A DNA stretch of 64,000 bases from Bacillus pumilus (GCF_009937765.1 NZ_CP047089.1:1610272-1674271); one strand, 5' to 3'. Shown: positions 48,880 through 59,076, counted from the first letter of the stretch. Numbers and translations are program-made. Notes: generated from the sequence alone by a model not told the origin.

Positions 48880-50043
48880 TTGTCTAAAGCATTATTTGTC
48901 GATACCGATTTTCAAAAAACATGGCTTTATCAACTAGAATCTCTTCGTGAAACGATCGAACAAACGGCAAAAGAACATGATGAAGGCGCTTATTTTCCTG
49001 AAAAAAATATTGAATCATTAATAGAGATGGGCTATACAACGTTGTCTCTTCCTGCTGAACACGGAGGCGGCGGTCAATCTGTGAAGGATATGGTTCTGTT
49101 TCAAGAGACACTCGGCAGTATGGACGGAGCAACTGCCTTATCAATCGGCTGGCACCAAGGGGTTGTAGGCGAGATCTACGAAAAGAAACAATGGAATGAG
49201 CAGCAGCTGCAATTCTTTGCGGAAGAAGTGAAGAAGGGCGCCCTCGTCAACCGTGCCGTAAGCGAGGCGCAGACAGGCAGTCCAACAAGAGGCGGGAAGC
49301 CTGGGACAACAGCTACTAGATCAGGTAATGAGTGGATTATCAATGGACGTAAAATTTTCACAACGATGTCACCAGCGCTTACATACTTTTTAGTCGGTGT
49401 ATGGATTGAAGAAAAAGAGGCTATGGGCTTCTTCTTAATTCATCGTGAGACAGCAGGTGTTTCAATAGAAGAAACGTGGAACGTTGTGGGCATGAGAGGA
49501 ACTGAAAGTCATGATTTAATTTTAGATCAGGTGAAGGTTTCAGATGATATGCTTGTTGAGGTGCAAAAAGGGCCACGCGGTGGTACGCTAAATCCTTGGA
49601 TTGCACATATTCCGTCCTGCTATTTAGGGATTGCACAAGCAGCAAGGGATTATGCTGTTCAATATGCCATCACCCATTCACCGAACAGCATCAACGGCAC
49701 AATTAGTGACCTGCCAAATGTCCAAACACTGATTGGCGAAATCGACTTACTATTAAAGCAAGCACGCCACGTCATCTACTCAACGACCACATTGTATGAA
49801 AAGCCAGAAAAAAGAGAGCTGTTAATCAATGAATTTGGTGCTGTGAAGCATACTGTCGTTAATCATAGTTTGCAAGTTGTCGATAAAGCTATGCGTTTAG
49901 TCGGTGCGAAAAGCTTAAGCCTAGACTGTCCACTGCAGCGCTACTATCGAGATATTCGTGCCGGGCTCCATAACCCGCCAATGGACGATATGACGATATC
50001 AAAAATGGCGAAACAGGCCATTCAAGAGAAAAAAGAGAGCTAA
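48880..50043 (+). CDS. Acyl-CoA dehydrogenase-family flavoprotein
   Basis: 387 residues with the acyl-CoA dehydrogenase fold: helical N-domain, beta middle domain (NRAVSEAQTGSPTRGG, NVVGMRGTESHDLILD) and helical C-domain (LQRYYRDIRAGLHNPPMDDMT). The sequence is closer to the DszC/SfnB-like monooxygenase branch than to fatty-acid enzymes, since the usual catalytic glutamate segment is not evident. TTG 48880 follows AGAGGAG by 11 bases. Divergence from an amino-acid importer suggests oxidation of an imported organosulfur compound; this is inference. Confidence 0.78.
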   Translation: MSKALFVDTDFQKTWLYQLESLRETIEQTAKEHDEGAYFPEKNIESLIEMGYTTLSLPAEHGGGGQSVKDMVLFQETLGSMDGATALSIGWHQGVVGEIYEKKQWNEQQLQFFAEEVKKGALVNRAVSEAQTGSPTRGGKPGTTATRSGNEWIINGRKIFTTMSPALTYFLVGVWIEEKEAMGFFLIHRETAGVSIEETWNVVGMRGTESHDLILDQVKVSDDMLVEVQKGPRGGTLNPWIAHIPSCYLGIAQAARDYAVQYAITHSPNSINGTISDLPNVQTLIGEIDLLLKQARHVIYSTTTLYEKPEKRELLINEFGAVKHTVVNHSLQVVDKAMRLVGAKSLSLDCPLQRYYRDIRAGLHNPPMDDMTISKMAKQAIQEKKES

Positions 50044-50051
50044 TATACAGC

Positions 50052-50080
50052 AAAAAGCCGGATATAAACCGGCTTTTTTT
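50052..50080 (+). terminator. Terminator after the flavoprotein gene
   Basis: AAAAAGCCGG pairs with CCGGCTTTTTTT around a 7-base loop. Confidence 0.9.
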
Positions 50081-50169
50081 ATTTGAAAGAAAAGAGGACA
50101 TGTGTACCTTATGTCCCATCGCTTCAGCATGCTACAATCATGGAAATCATGAGAAAAGGAGCGATTGTT

Positions 50170-50958
50170 TTGAAGAAAAAGTATATAAAAAGGCTGTTTT
50201 CTTGCATCATGCTGATGGCATTTTGTATCAGCCAGCCATCATCAACTGAAGCAAGATCAATAGCGTGGTCTGTAGATGAATTCTTTAAAAATCGGGAAGG
50301 CACGTTTGTGATTCAAGAAGTAAAAGAAAAGTCCCCATGGGTGTATAACAAAAAAAGAGCGAAAGAGCGCTTTGCACCTCAATCGACATTTAAGGTAGCA
50401 AATGCCTTAATCGGACTCCAAACAGGCGCAGTGAGAGATGAATACGACATCAAATATTGGGATGGCGTAAAAAGAGAGATTGACAATTGGAATAGAGATC
50501 ATACATTAGGATCTGGCATGAGAGATTCAGTCGTCTGGTACTATCAAGCCATGGCACGTGACATTGGAGAAGAACGCATGAATCATTGGGTGAAAGCTAT
50601 TCATTATGGGAACAAAGACATATCTGGCGGAATCGATCAATTTTGGTTAAGCAGTACCCTACGAATTTCTCCCATCGAACAAGTTCGTTTTCTCAAACAG
50701 CTATATGAAGAGACTCTTCCATTTGACCTAAAGAACATGAGAACAGTCAAACGAATGATGGTACAAGAAGAAGAGAAACACGCCACCCTATACGGAAAAA
50801 CAGGCTCCGGATCAGACATCGGCTGGTACGTAGGTTTTATCAAACATGAACACAAAACCTACATCCTCGCCACAAATATCAAAGGCACCGGCATAGAAGC
50901 AAAAGACATCACCTATCGCATTTTGAAAAAATATCATTTGATGGAAGCATCCGTTTAG
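50170..50958 (+). CDS. Class D beta-lactamase (BPU type)
   Basis: 262 residues. A signal sequence (KKKYIKRLFSCIMLMAFCIS) is followed by the penicillin-recognising fold. All class D motifs are present: S72-T-F-K75, S120-V-V, Y146-G-N and K210-T-G. K75 would be the carboxylated general base. Chromosomal enzymes of this type (BPU-1) are known from B. pumilus and hydrolyse penicillins. TTG 50170 lies 8 bases after AAAAGGAGC; longer frames have no ribosome site. No regulator or mobile element is adjacent, so it appears intrinsic. Confidence 0.92.
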   Translation: MKKKYIKRLFSCIMLMAFCISQPSSTEARSIAWSVDEFFKNREGTFVIQEVKEKSPWVYNKKRAKERFAPQSTFKVANALIGLQTGAVRDEYDIKYWDGVKREIDNWNRDHTLGSGMRDSVVWYYQAMARDIGEERMNHWVKAIHYGNKDISGGIDQFWLSSTLRISPIEQVRFLKQLYEETLPFDLKNMRTVKRMMVQEEEKHATLYGKTGSGSDIGWYVGFIKHEHKTYILATNIKGTGIEAKDITYRILKKYHLMEASV

Positions 50959-50970
50959 GGTGCTTTTTTA
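50945..50970 (+). terminator. Terminator overlapping the beta-lactamase stop
   Basis: AAGCATCC pairs with GGGTGCTT and is followed by six T residues. The 5' arm lies inside the last codons of the gene. Confidence 0.75.
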
Positions 50971-51088
50971 TGTGTGAAAAAGGGGATATATAGATAAGTT
51001 GATGTTATATGGATTAGTTTGAAAGAATGATATATTTATAGAAATATATTGAAGTATCATTTCAAATGTATTATTATATATGGCGTAA

Positions 51089-51106
51089 TGTTACAAATGT
51101 TACAAA
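51089..51106 (+). repeat. Tandem TGTTACAAA repeat upstream of wapA
   Basis: Two exact, adjacent copies of the 9-mer TGTTACAAA end 20 bases before the wapA start. A regulator-binding role is possible; a 9-base period does not fit the WalR box, which uses 11. Confidence 0.55.
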
Positions 51107-51126
51107 TATATGATAAGGAGATTAAT

Positions 51127-54100
51127 ATGAACCTAAAAAGAAAAGTAAAATGGAAAAGGAATATCGCGGCACTACTAGCCTTTGTGATGCTTTTATCAAT
51201 GTTACCTTCTGATATTTTTGCAGAGGAACATGACAAAAATACAAAATCAAGTCATAACAGCTTAGAAGAGTTTGATGATTCAAAAGCCCTGGAATTGGCA
51301 GGCGTTGACGAAGATGAAATTGGAAAAGACGGAGAAGTTCTTTCAGAAAGAACAGAAAACAGCAAACTTTTTTATGAAGGAGAGGGTGTATTTACACAAG
51401 AGGTTTATCCTGATCCTATTCATATTAAAGAGGCTCCAGATGCTGAATGGGAGGACATCTCTCCAGAATTAAAGACGATCTCGAAAAAAGAAATAGAAAC
51501 AGAAAATGCGAAATTAGAAACTACTTTTCAAAAGCAAATGAAACAAGGACTTTATGCGACATTTGAACACAAGAAGCATCAAATTGAATTTTCAATTTTA
51601 AAAGCTTCAGGGAAAAATAAATCAGAAATCAATTCCAAAGATACCTCTGCACAATTTAAAGAGAACACCAACGAGCTTACATATGAAGAGGTATTTCCAA
51701 ATATAGATTTACGATCATTCACCTTTAATGAAAACATCAAGGAAGATATTGTACTCAATCAATATGATGGCTACAATTCATTTACATTTAAAATAAAGAC
51801 AGATCTAACTGGGGAAATTGAGGAAGACGGTTCTATTACATTTTACGATCAGAAAAAACGGACCATTTTTCAAGTCCCAAAACCGTTTATGACGGATTCT
51901 AATTTAGATGAAAAGTCAGGTGAAGTGGCTCGCTCAGAAGATGTGAGCTTTAAATTAGAAAAAGAACACGATGGCTATTTACTTCGTGTGACAGCAGATG
52001 AAAAATGGCTTAAAGATCCTGAACGAGTTTATCCTGTGTCTATCGATCCTTCGACTTCTTTATCTGTATCAGCAGACACATTTATCATGAGTAAGTACCC
52101 AACAACAAATTATTCATCCTCTACGCAAAAATGGGACGCTAAACTTAAAAGTTATGTACTCAAAACAGGTTATTACGATAAAACAACTGGTACAAACTAT
52201 GCGTTCATGAAGTTTAACTCATTCAAACCGATTCAAAATATGAATGTAACGAAAGCGACGCTCAAAACATATGTTGCTCATTCATATTACGGGTCGAAGG
52301 CTACTGGCCTTTGGCTGGATACAGTGAATGCCAACTATGATCATACAAAACTAACGTGGAACAATAAACCAAGCTCTAAAAACATCGGCAAAGCCAATGT
52401 ATATAAAGGACAATGGGCGAGCTATGATGTGACTTCAACCATCAAAGCTTGGAATAGCGGAACAGCTAACTATGGTTTTAAATTACATGCAAATGGAAAT
52501 GGGCAAGACCATTGGAAAAAAATAATCTCATCAACAAACTCTACCAATAAACCAGTCATTGAAGTAACGTATACCATTCCACAAGCAAATGCACCAACTG
52601 TAAAAGGTTTTAGTAATGGAAATGGTACAGGCTACTTCAATTTAAGTTGGAAAAAGGTAGCTGGTGCAAAAGGCTACAAAGTGTGGTTATACAACGGAAA
52701 AGAGTATGAAGCCATTTCAGTTGGAAATGTGGCATCATGGAGTACAAAAGGAAAGAATATATGGCCAACAGCAAGCGAGATTGCTGCTAAAAAATATAAA
52801 CTTCATTTAGACGGAAAAGGTGGAACTGAATTAGCAGTTGATCCTTCCCCAGTTTACAAAAACTCAGGTGGCAATTATGCGACAAGTAAAAATTATTGGG
52901 TAGCTGTAAGTGCGATTTTTGACCAAGGTGAAGGCGCAATGTCAGCAAAAGTAAAACCTGTCGTGCCGAATGTGGCTAGAGCGAAGGCACCTAGTACAAA
53001 AGGATTCAATAATAATAATGCAACAGGTTACTTTGATCTTTCTTGGAATTCAGTTTCCGGTGCGACCGGTTATAAAATACAAATGTTTAATGGGAAAAGC
53101 TATGAGACATTGGATCTCGGGAATCAAACATCATGGTCAACAAAAGGGAAAAAAGTATGGCCGACAGCTGCTGAGATCAAAGCAGGTAAATATGCATTAC
53201 ACCTCCAAGATGGAAAAGGGGCAGAGCTTCCAATTCATCCTGGTGCGACTTACAAAAATGCTGGAGGAAATGCGGCTCAAAAACATTATTCCTTCAGAGT
53301 GATTGCCTATAATAAAGATGGAGAAGCCATTGCTTCACCGCCAGCTGGACCAACTTTACCTGATTTATCTAGACCGAAAGCTTTATCTGGATATGCTTAT
53401 ACCAATACAAAAGAGAGCCAAACAGGTTATTTCAATTTACATTGGGACAAAGTGAAAAATGCAAAAGGATATAAAATTAACATCTATAATGGTAAGGCAT
53501 ATCAATCATTTGATGTTGGTGATGTCGATCATTGGACAACACAAAACAAGAATATTTGGCCAACTCCTGCTGAAATTAAAAGTGGGAAATATGTGCTTCA
53601 TACAGATGGAAAGGGCGGAGAATTAGCGCTAGACCCATCACCAGTATATGAAAATGCAAATGGAAATTATAAAGGACGCAAGAACTACTCCTTTACCCTT
53701 TCCGCCTACGATGCAAATGGAGAAACCATTCCGACACCAGCCTTTAACCCGACATTCCATGAAGGGGCCGAATTCCTTGGAACAGAGGATTACTGGTCGA
53801 TTATTGATATACCAGACGGCCAGCTTAATGGTGCAACTGGGAATGTGATTGTCAGTGAAGAAGAAATGTCGATTGATGGAAGAGGACCAGGACTTGGAAT
53901 GGGTCGAACGTACAATAGTTTAGATGCAGCGGACCACCTGTTTGGTCAAGGGTGGTACGCAGATGTAGAAACGAGTATCACGCCAACAAAAGAAGGTGTC
54001 ATCTATCTTGATGAAGATGCCACAACTCATGTTTTTACAAAAAAAGCAGATGGTACGTATCAACCACCAACAGGTATTTTCCTTGAATTAACGGAATCAA

Positions 54101-57100
54101 AAGATGAATACATGTTAAAAACGAAGGATCAAACCTTTGCGCACTTTAGTAAAAACGGTGGGAAGATTACCAAGGTTGTAGATGGACATAAAAATACAAC
54201 GACATACAAATATAACGAAAACAATCAGCTCACTTCAATGGAAGATGCATCTGGCCGAAAAATAATAATGGATTATGATGAAGATGGTCATATCATTTCG
54301 GTTCAAGGACCAAAAGGGAAAAAGCTTTCATATGAGTATGATGCAGGTTTACTAACGAAAGTCATAGATTCAGATGGAACAAGTATCTCATATGAATACG
54401 ATAAAGAAGGCAGATTGATTAAACAATTCTCTCAAAACAGTACAAAAGATCAGCCTGTTTTTACAGAATATCAATATGAAAATCATCGTTTAGTCAAGGC
54501 AATCAATGCAAAAAAAGAAACCTTTGAGTATGCATATGATTTATCTAAAAAGACACTCATGCTGACGCAGCCAAACGGGCGAAAAATACAGTATACGTAT
54601 AACGAAGCAGCCAATCCAATTCAAGTTGTAGATGATGCGGAAGGGCTTAAGATCACCACTAAAACCAAATATGAAGGCAACCAAATCGTAGAAGAAACTG
54701 ACCCAAATGATGTAGAGAAAGGAAAAGCTACAGAAAGCTATTCGTATGACAAAAATGGCAACGTCATTCAGGCGAAAGATGCTTACGGGACAGAAACCTA
54801 CGAGTATAACAAAAATAATGATGTCACTAAAGTGAAAGATACAGAAGGAGATATTACAGATATCGCCTACGATGGATTAGATGCTGTATCTGAAACGGAT
54901 CAAAGTGGAAATATGTCTTCAGCAAGTATTTATGATTCGTACGGGAATTTGGTACAAACGAGTAAAGAACTTGCTGCAGGTGCGAGTATATTAAAAAATG
55001 GCAGTTTTGAAGATACGCTAACAGGCTGGAAGCTTACAGCATCTAAGGATGACGGGAAATTAGCGCAGACAGCTGGAAAAAGTGGTCCGTTATCTGGCGG
55101 CAGAGTATTAGAGGTCAGTTCACAGTCGACAACTGAAGGAACAGAACTTGGCTATTCTTCTGCTACTCAAGAAGTAATACTAGAGCCAAATACGACGTAT
55201 ACACTGAGTGGAAAAATCAAGACAGAGCTAACGAAAGCAAGAGCATTTTTTAACATTGATTTAAGAGATACAAACAACAAACGAATTCAATGGATCAGTA
55301 ACGGCTACAGTACATTATCAGGCAAAAACGATTGGACAAAACGCCAAGTCACGTTTACGACGCCATCTCATGCAGGCAAAGCTGTGATCTATATGGAAGT
55401 GGATCATCGTGATAAGGCTGGAAAAGGAAAAGCCTGGTTCGATGAGATTCAGCTAGAAAAAGGCGAAGTTTCATCAAGTTATAATCCAGTCAAAAATAAT
55501 TCCTTTACGGATAAAACAACAAGCTGGAGCGGAACAGGTGGTTCATTAGATAATGAAGAAGGCTTTAACGATGACGTTTCGTTAAAAATGACAAGAACCT
55601 CTTCAACTCAAGCGAATGTCATCTATAAACAATCTGTACCAATTGAACAAAGTGCAAATGATCAATCTGTGTATGTCACATTGACTGGGATGTCTAAGGC
55701 TGAAAATGTCAAAGCCTCAAGTGAAAATGACTACTCACTTCAAGCGTCCGTTACGTATACAGATGGCACAACAGGAACGTTTAATGCGAAATTCCCAACC
55801 GGTACACAGGAGTGGAACCGAGCGGCGGTTGTCATACCAAAAACAAAACCATTGAAAAAAGTCGACGTTCAGATTGTTTTCCAAAAAAGCGCGACTGGAA
55901 CAGTTTGGTTTGACGATATTCGTCTAGTAGAAGGAAGTCTTTTAACGAAAACCACTTACGACGAAAAAGGGAACTATGCAGTTAAAGAAGAGGATGAGCT
56001 TGGTTACTCATCTCAATCTACCTACGATGAAACAGGCAAAAAACTTTCTGACACAGATGCGAAAGGCGAAAAAACAACATTCGAATATGACCAGGCTGAT
56101 CAGCTGAAGAAAATCACTTTATCTAACGGGACATCCATTGTGAGAACGTATGATAAAGAGGGCAATGAACAGTCGAAAACCATTCGTGCAGAGTCAGATC
56201 AGACGTATCAGTTTGAATACGACCTGATGGGCAAATTGACAAAAACCATTGATCCATTAGGAAATGTGTTAAAAAGTGAATATGATGCGAATAGCAACTT
56301 AATCAAAACCATTTCTGCAAATGGACATGAAGTGTCTCTCACGTATGATGGAACAGACCGAGTGAAATCCAAGTCATACAATGGGACAGAAAAATATAAC
56401 TTTAACTATGATAAAAACGGAAACGAAACAACAGTTGTTAACAAAGAACAAAACACAACCAAAAACAGAACGTTCGACCAACAAAACCGCATCACAAAGT
56501 TAACAGAGCGTGGCAGCAGCCAAACTTGGACGTATCCAGCCGATTCAGATAAACTAAAATCCTTTGAGTGGACACACGGAAATCAAAAAGGAACGAACCA
56601 ATTCAGTTACAATAAGCTTGATCAAATGACGCAGATGAAGGATTCGAGTTCTACGTATTCGTTTGATTATGATGAAAATGGAAATGTTCAGTCCTTTATT
56701 ACAGGTAACGGCAGTGGTGCTAGCTTTGCTTATGATGAGCGCAATTTAATCAACGATTTGCACATTGGAACAAGCCAAGGGGCAACGATCTTAAACGAAG
56801 CTTACGAATATGATCAAAGTGGAAACAGAATAACGATTGAAAAAGGCACCAACGGGAAGATTCGTTATGAATATGGAAAATTAGATCAATTGATCAAAGA
56901 AACTCATCCAGATGGCACGGTCATTGAGTACACATATGATGGGTTTGGAAACAGAAAAACAGTTGCGACTGAAAAAAATGGCACTAAAAAAACAATCAAC
57001 GCATCATTCAACATCATGAACCAACTGACAAAGGTAAATGATGAGACTTTAACTTATGACAAAAATGGCAACCGAACGTCTGACGGACAATTCCTTTATG

Positions 57101-58131
57101 AATGGGATGCAGAAGATAACATAACGGCCATCAAGAAAAAAGGCGAAGACAAGCCATTTGTCACTTACAAATATGATGAGCGTGGATACAGAATTCAAAA
57201 AACAGTGAATGGAAAAGTCACCAATTACTTTTATGACGGCGACAGCCTGAATGTTTTATACGAAACAGATGGAGACAACGAAGTCACAAAAGCATACACA
57301 TACGGTGAGAGTGGACAACTCCTTGCATTCACACAAAATGGAAACAAATATTTCTATCACTACAATGCACACGGTGATGTCATAGCCATCACAAATAATG
57401 CAGGAAAAATCGTTGCTGAGTACGAATACGATACATGGGGCGTTCCAACTAAAGTAAAAGAAGATGAAGAAGTAAAAGGAAACCCATATCGCTATGCTGG
57501 TTACCGCTTCGACGAAGAAACAGGAATGTACTATTTAATCGCACGCTACTATGAACCGAGAACCGGCGTATTCCTATCACTAGATCCAGACCCAGGAAGC
57601 GATGGAGATGCGCTAGATCAAAACGGATATACCTATGGCAACAACAACCCAGTCATGAATGTAGACCCAGACGGCCATTGGGTATGGTTTGTTGTCAATG
57701 CAGGATTTGCGGTATATGATGGATACAAAGCACATAAATCAGGGAAAGATTGGAAAGGTGTAGCAGCTGCAACCGTATCAGGATTTTTGGGTGGTGGAAA
57801 ATTAAAGGGAGCGAAAAGGGCTTTAAATTTTGCGAAAAGCAGTGGGAAACGAAAAGTAAAGAGTGTTGATTGGGACCATATCAAATCAGGTCACTCTGCA
57901 AAATCTAAAAAGAAAAATAAGGGAAAATTTAGAAGTAATAAAACATTAAAAAGAACTACACGGGATACCTTGAAGACGGGAAAGGCTAGAGCTGGGAATA
58001 AACCTGGCTCAACAGTTTATGAGAAAACTTATAAAAAATATGTTGGTGTCAATGGGAAAGGAAAAAAAACAAAGAGAGTTAGAGTGGTAGTCCAAAAAGA
58101 TGGTACTTTAAGAACAAGCTTTCCATATTAG
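51127..58131 (+). CDS. wapA: WapA-like RHS/YD-repeat contact-dependent toxin
   Basis: 2334 residues. Signal peptide at 1-32 (cut after SDIFA), DNRLRE-type wall/adhesion domain near 310-475, then three tandem ~130-residue repeats (about 489-880). An RHS entry region follows (GRGPGLGMGRTYNSLD), then YD repeats, interrupted near 1290-1600 by two carbohydrate-binding-like modules (NGSFEDTLTGW, NNSFTDKTTSW). The RHS core RYAGYRFDEETGMYYLIARYY begins near 2122 and ends at DPDGHW (2180-2185). The last ~149 residues are a separate basic domain with WDHIKSGH (H2251, H2256) and C-terminal TSFPY, a likely nuclease tip. ATG 51127 follows AAGGAG. Confidence 0.93.
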   Translation: MNLKRKVKWKRNIAALLAFVMLLSMLPSDIFAEEHDKNTKSSHNSLEEFDDSKALELAGVDEDEIGKDGEVLSERTENSKLFYEGEGVFTQEVYPDPIHIKEAPDAEWEDISPELKTISKKEIETENAKLETTFQKQMKQGLYATFEHKKHQIEFSILKASGKNKSEINSKDTSAQFKENTNELTYEEVFPNIDLRSFTFNENIKEDIVLNQYDGYNSFTFKIKTDLTGEIEEDGSITFYDQKKRTIFQVPKPFMTDSNLDEKSGEVARSEDVSFKLEKEHDGYLLRVTADEKWLKDPERVYPVSIDPSTSLSVSADTFIMSKYPTTNYSSSTQKWDAKLKSYVLKTGYYDKTTGTNYAFMKFNSFKPIQNMNVTKATLKTYVAHSYYGSKATGLWLDTVNANYDHTKLTWNNKPSSKNIGKANVYKGQWASYDVTSTIKAWNSGTANYGFKLHANGNGQDHWKKIISSTNSTNKPVIEVTYTIPQANAPTVKGFSNGNGTGYFNLSWKKVAGAKGYKVWLYNGKEYEAISVGNVASWSTKGKNIWPTASEIAAKKYKLHLDGKGGTELAVDPSPVYKNSGGNYATSKNYWVAVSAIFDQGEGAMSAKVKPVVPNVARAKAPSTKGFNNNNATGYFDLSWNSVSGATGYKIQMFNGKSYETLDLGNQTSWSTKGKKVWPTAAEIKAGKYALHLQDGKGAELPIHPGATYKNAGGNAAQKHYSFRVIAYNKDGEAIASPPAGPTLPDLSRPKALSGYAYTNTKESQTGYFNLHWDKVKNAKGYKINIYNGKAYQSFDVGDVDHWTTQNKNIWPTPAEIKSGKYVLHTDGKGGELALDPSPVYENANGNYKGRKNYSFTLSAYDANGETIPTPAFNPTFHEGAEFLGTEDYWSIIDIPDGQLNGATGNVIVSEEEMSIDGRGPGLGMGRTYNSLDAADHLFGQGWYADVETSITPTKEGVIYLDEDATTHVFTKKADGTYQPPTGIFLELTESKDEYMLKTKDQTFAHFSKNGGKITKVVDGHKNTTTYKYNENNQLTSMEDASGRKIIMDYDEDGHIISVQGPKGKKLSYEYDAGLLTKVIDSDGTSISYEYDKEGRLIKQFSQNSTKDQPVFTEYQYENHRLVKAINAKKETFEYAYDLSKKTLMLTQPNGRKIQYTYNEAANPIQVVDDAEGLKITTKTKYEGNQIVEETDPNDVEKGKATESYSYDKNGNVIQAKDAYGTETYEYNKNNDVTKVKDTEGDITDIAYDGLDAVSETDQSGNMSSASIYDSYGNLVQTSKELAAGASILKNGSFEDTLTGWKLTASKDDGKLAQTAGKSGPLSGGRVLEVSSQSTTEGTELGYSSATQEVILEPNTTYTLSGKIKTELTKARAFFNIDLRDTNNKRIQWISNGYSTLSGKNDWTKRQVTFTTPSHAGKAVIYMEVDHRDKAGKGKAWFDEIQLEKGEVSSSYNPVKNNSFTDKTTSWSGTGGSLDNEEGFNDDVSLKMTRTSSTQANVIYKQSVPIEQSANDQSVYVTLTGMSKAENVKASSENDYSLQASVTYTDGTTGTFNAKFPTGTQEWNRAAVVIPKTKPLKKVDVQIVFQKSATGTVWFDDIRLVEGSLLTKTTYDEKGNYAVKEEDELGYSSQSTYDETGKKLSDTDAKGEKTTFEYDQADQLKKITLSNGTSIVRTYDKEGNEQSKTIRAESDQTYQFEYDLMGKLTKTIDPLGNVLKSEYDANSNLIKTISANGHEVSLTYDGTDRVKSKSYNGTEKYNFNYDKNGNETTVVNKEQNTTKNRTFDQQNRITKLTERGSSQTWTYPADSDKLKSFEWTHGNQKGTNQFSYNKLDQMTQMKDSSSTYSFDYDENGNVQSFITGNGSGASFAYDERNLINDLHIGTSQGATILNEAYEYDQSGNRITIEKGTNGKIRYEYGKLDQLIKETHPDGTVIEYTYDGFGNRKTVATEKNGTKKTINASFNIMNQLTKVNDETLTYDKNGNRTSDGQFLYEWDAEDNITAIKKKGEDKPFVTYKYDERGYRIQKTVNGKVTNYFYDGDSLNVLYETDGDNEVTKAYTYGESGQLLAFTQNGNKYFYHYNAHGDVIAITNNAGKIVAEYEYDTWGVPTKVKEDEEVKGNPYRYAGYRFDEETGMYYLIARYYEPRTGVFLSLDPDPGSDGDALDQNGYTYGNNNPVMNVDPDGHWVWFVVNAGFAVYDGYKAHKSGKDWKGVAAATVSGFLGGGKLKGAKRALNFAKSSGKRKVKSVDWDHIKSGHSAKSKKKNKGKFRSNKTLKRTTRDTLKTGKARAGNKPGSTVYEKTYKKYVGVNGKGKKTKRVRVVVQKDGTLRTSFPY
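52591..53770 (+). repeat. Three tandem ~390-bp repeats within wapA
   Basis: Copies begin near 52591, 52987 and 53377. Each encodes GYF(N/D)L.W..V..A.GYK, then a WPT(A/P).EI segment and GKGG/GAEL. They look like divergent fibronectin-like wall-spanning modules rather than recent duplications. Confidence 0.8.
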
Positions 58132-58143
58132 GAGTTGAGATTA

Positions 58144-58992
58144 TTGATAAGTAAAATAACTACAGAGAAAGTAATCGATTTTCCAAAAGAAGATCTAATT
58201 TATTTTAATGTTGGAAGAGATGAGAAAATATATAAGGTATTTCTTATTGATGATCAACTAATACTTCAAGTAGTCAAGGATCATATTATTATAATGAATA
58301 AATCATTAAATGAACTTGATTCTGATAGCTATATTTATTTAATACAAGAAATAAACGATACCATTGTCATTGTGTTTGAACAAGATTATATATGTAAAAT
58401 AAATTTTTTAGATTTAAAACAAAATAATATGGTAGAAATATGTTCATTTTTACTAGGTGTTAATACATTTCATCTGGATGAAAACGGATTATTATGGATT
58501 GGTATGTCAGAAGAGGGGATATTTGATGAATTAAATCCTAAGGGTAAAGGAATTTACTGTATTAACTTAATTATAGGAGAAATGTTATTTGAGGAAGAAT
58601 TTAAAGGGATAATGTATGAATGCTCTTCAATACAAACTCTAGGTTCAGAACTATACACTAGCTATGAAGAAGAGCAAAAAATTGTTATTTCAACTTTTTC
58701 TTACGATTTAAACCCTGAAAATCAGTCATGTCAAAAAAAGAAAATGTACCACCTAGATAGAAAAGAATACAGGTACTGTGACCAACTATATGTTTCTGAT
58801 AGTCAAATCTTGTTATTTAATAATATGGAAAATAAACAGTATGCTTTTAAAATAGTTGACGATGAAACGTTTATTATGAAATTATTTTTAGATGGAATTG
58901 ATCCCTCACAGTGTGATCCTACTTACAAAGTAGTTGGAGAATATCTTTATATTTTGGTAGAAAATAAGCTATATAGAAGTAAATTAATGTAG
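58144..58992 (+). CDS. Probable cognate immunity protein of the WapA tip
   Basis: 282 residues, cytosolic, acidic, with repeating short beta-strand patterns (LLWIGMSEEGIF, ELYTSYEEEQKIV, YLYILVENKLYRSK) suggestive of a beta-propeller. No family recognised. TTG 58144 follows AGGAGT by about 7 bases, 12 bases after the wapA stop. Immediate linkage to the toxin tip and a lower GC content than wapA fit an immunity gene acquired with the tip. B. subtilis WapI is shorter, so it is not an orthologue. Confidence 0.6.
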   Translation: MISKITTEKVIDFPKEDLIYFNVGRDEKIYKVFLIDDQLILQVVKDHIIIMNKSLNELDSDSYIYLIQEINDTIVIVFEQDYICKINFLDLKQNNMVEICSFLLGVNTFHLDENGLLWIGMSEEGIFDELNPKGKGIYCINLIIGEMLFEEEFKGIMYECSSIQTLGSELYTSYEEEQKIVISTFSYDLNPENQSCQKKKMYHLDRKEYRYCDQLYVSDSQILLFNNMENKQYAFKIVDDETFIMKLFLDGIDPSQCDPTYKVVGEYLYILVENKLYRSKLM

Positions 58993-59030
58993 TAATAAGA
59001 ATGTCACGAATTACTTTTAGTATTAAATTT

Positions 59031-59061
59031 AAAACCCTCTCTAGGAATTAGGGAGGGTTTT
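59031..59061 (+). terminator. Terminator after the first immunity gene
   Basis: AAAACCCTCTCTA pairs with TAGGGAGGGTTTT, with one mismatch and a 5-base loop. Confidence 0.85.
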
Positions 59062-59076
59062 ATACTGGAGGAAAAG

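Noticed and set aside
51089..51106. WalR box before wapA
   Set aside because: The TGTTAC copies are 9 bases apart start to start, while WalR sites need 11.
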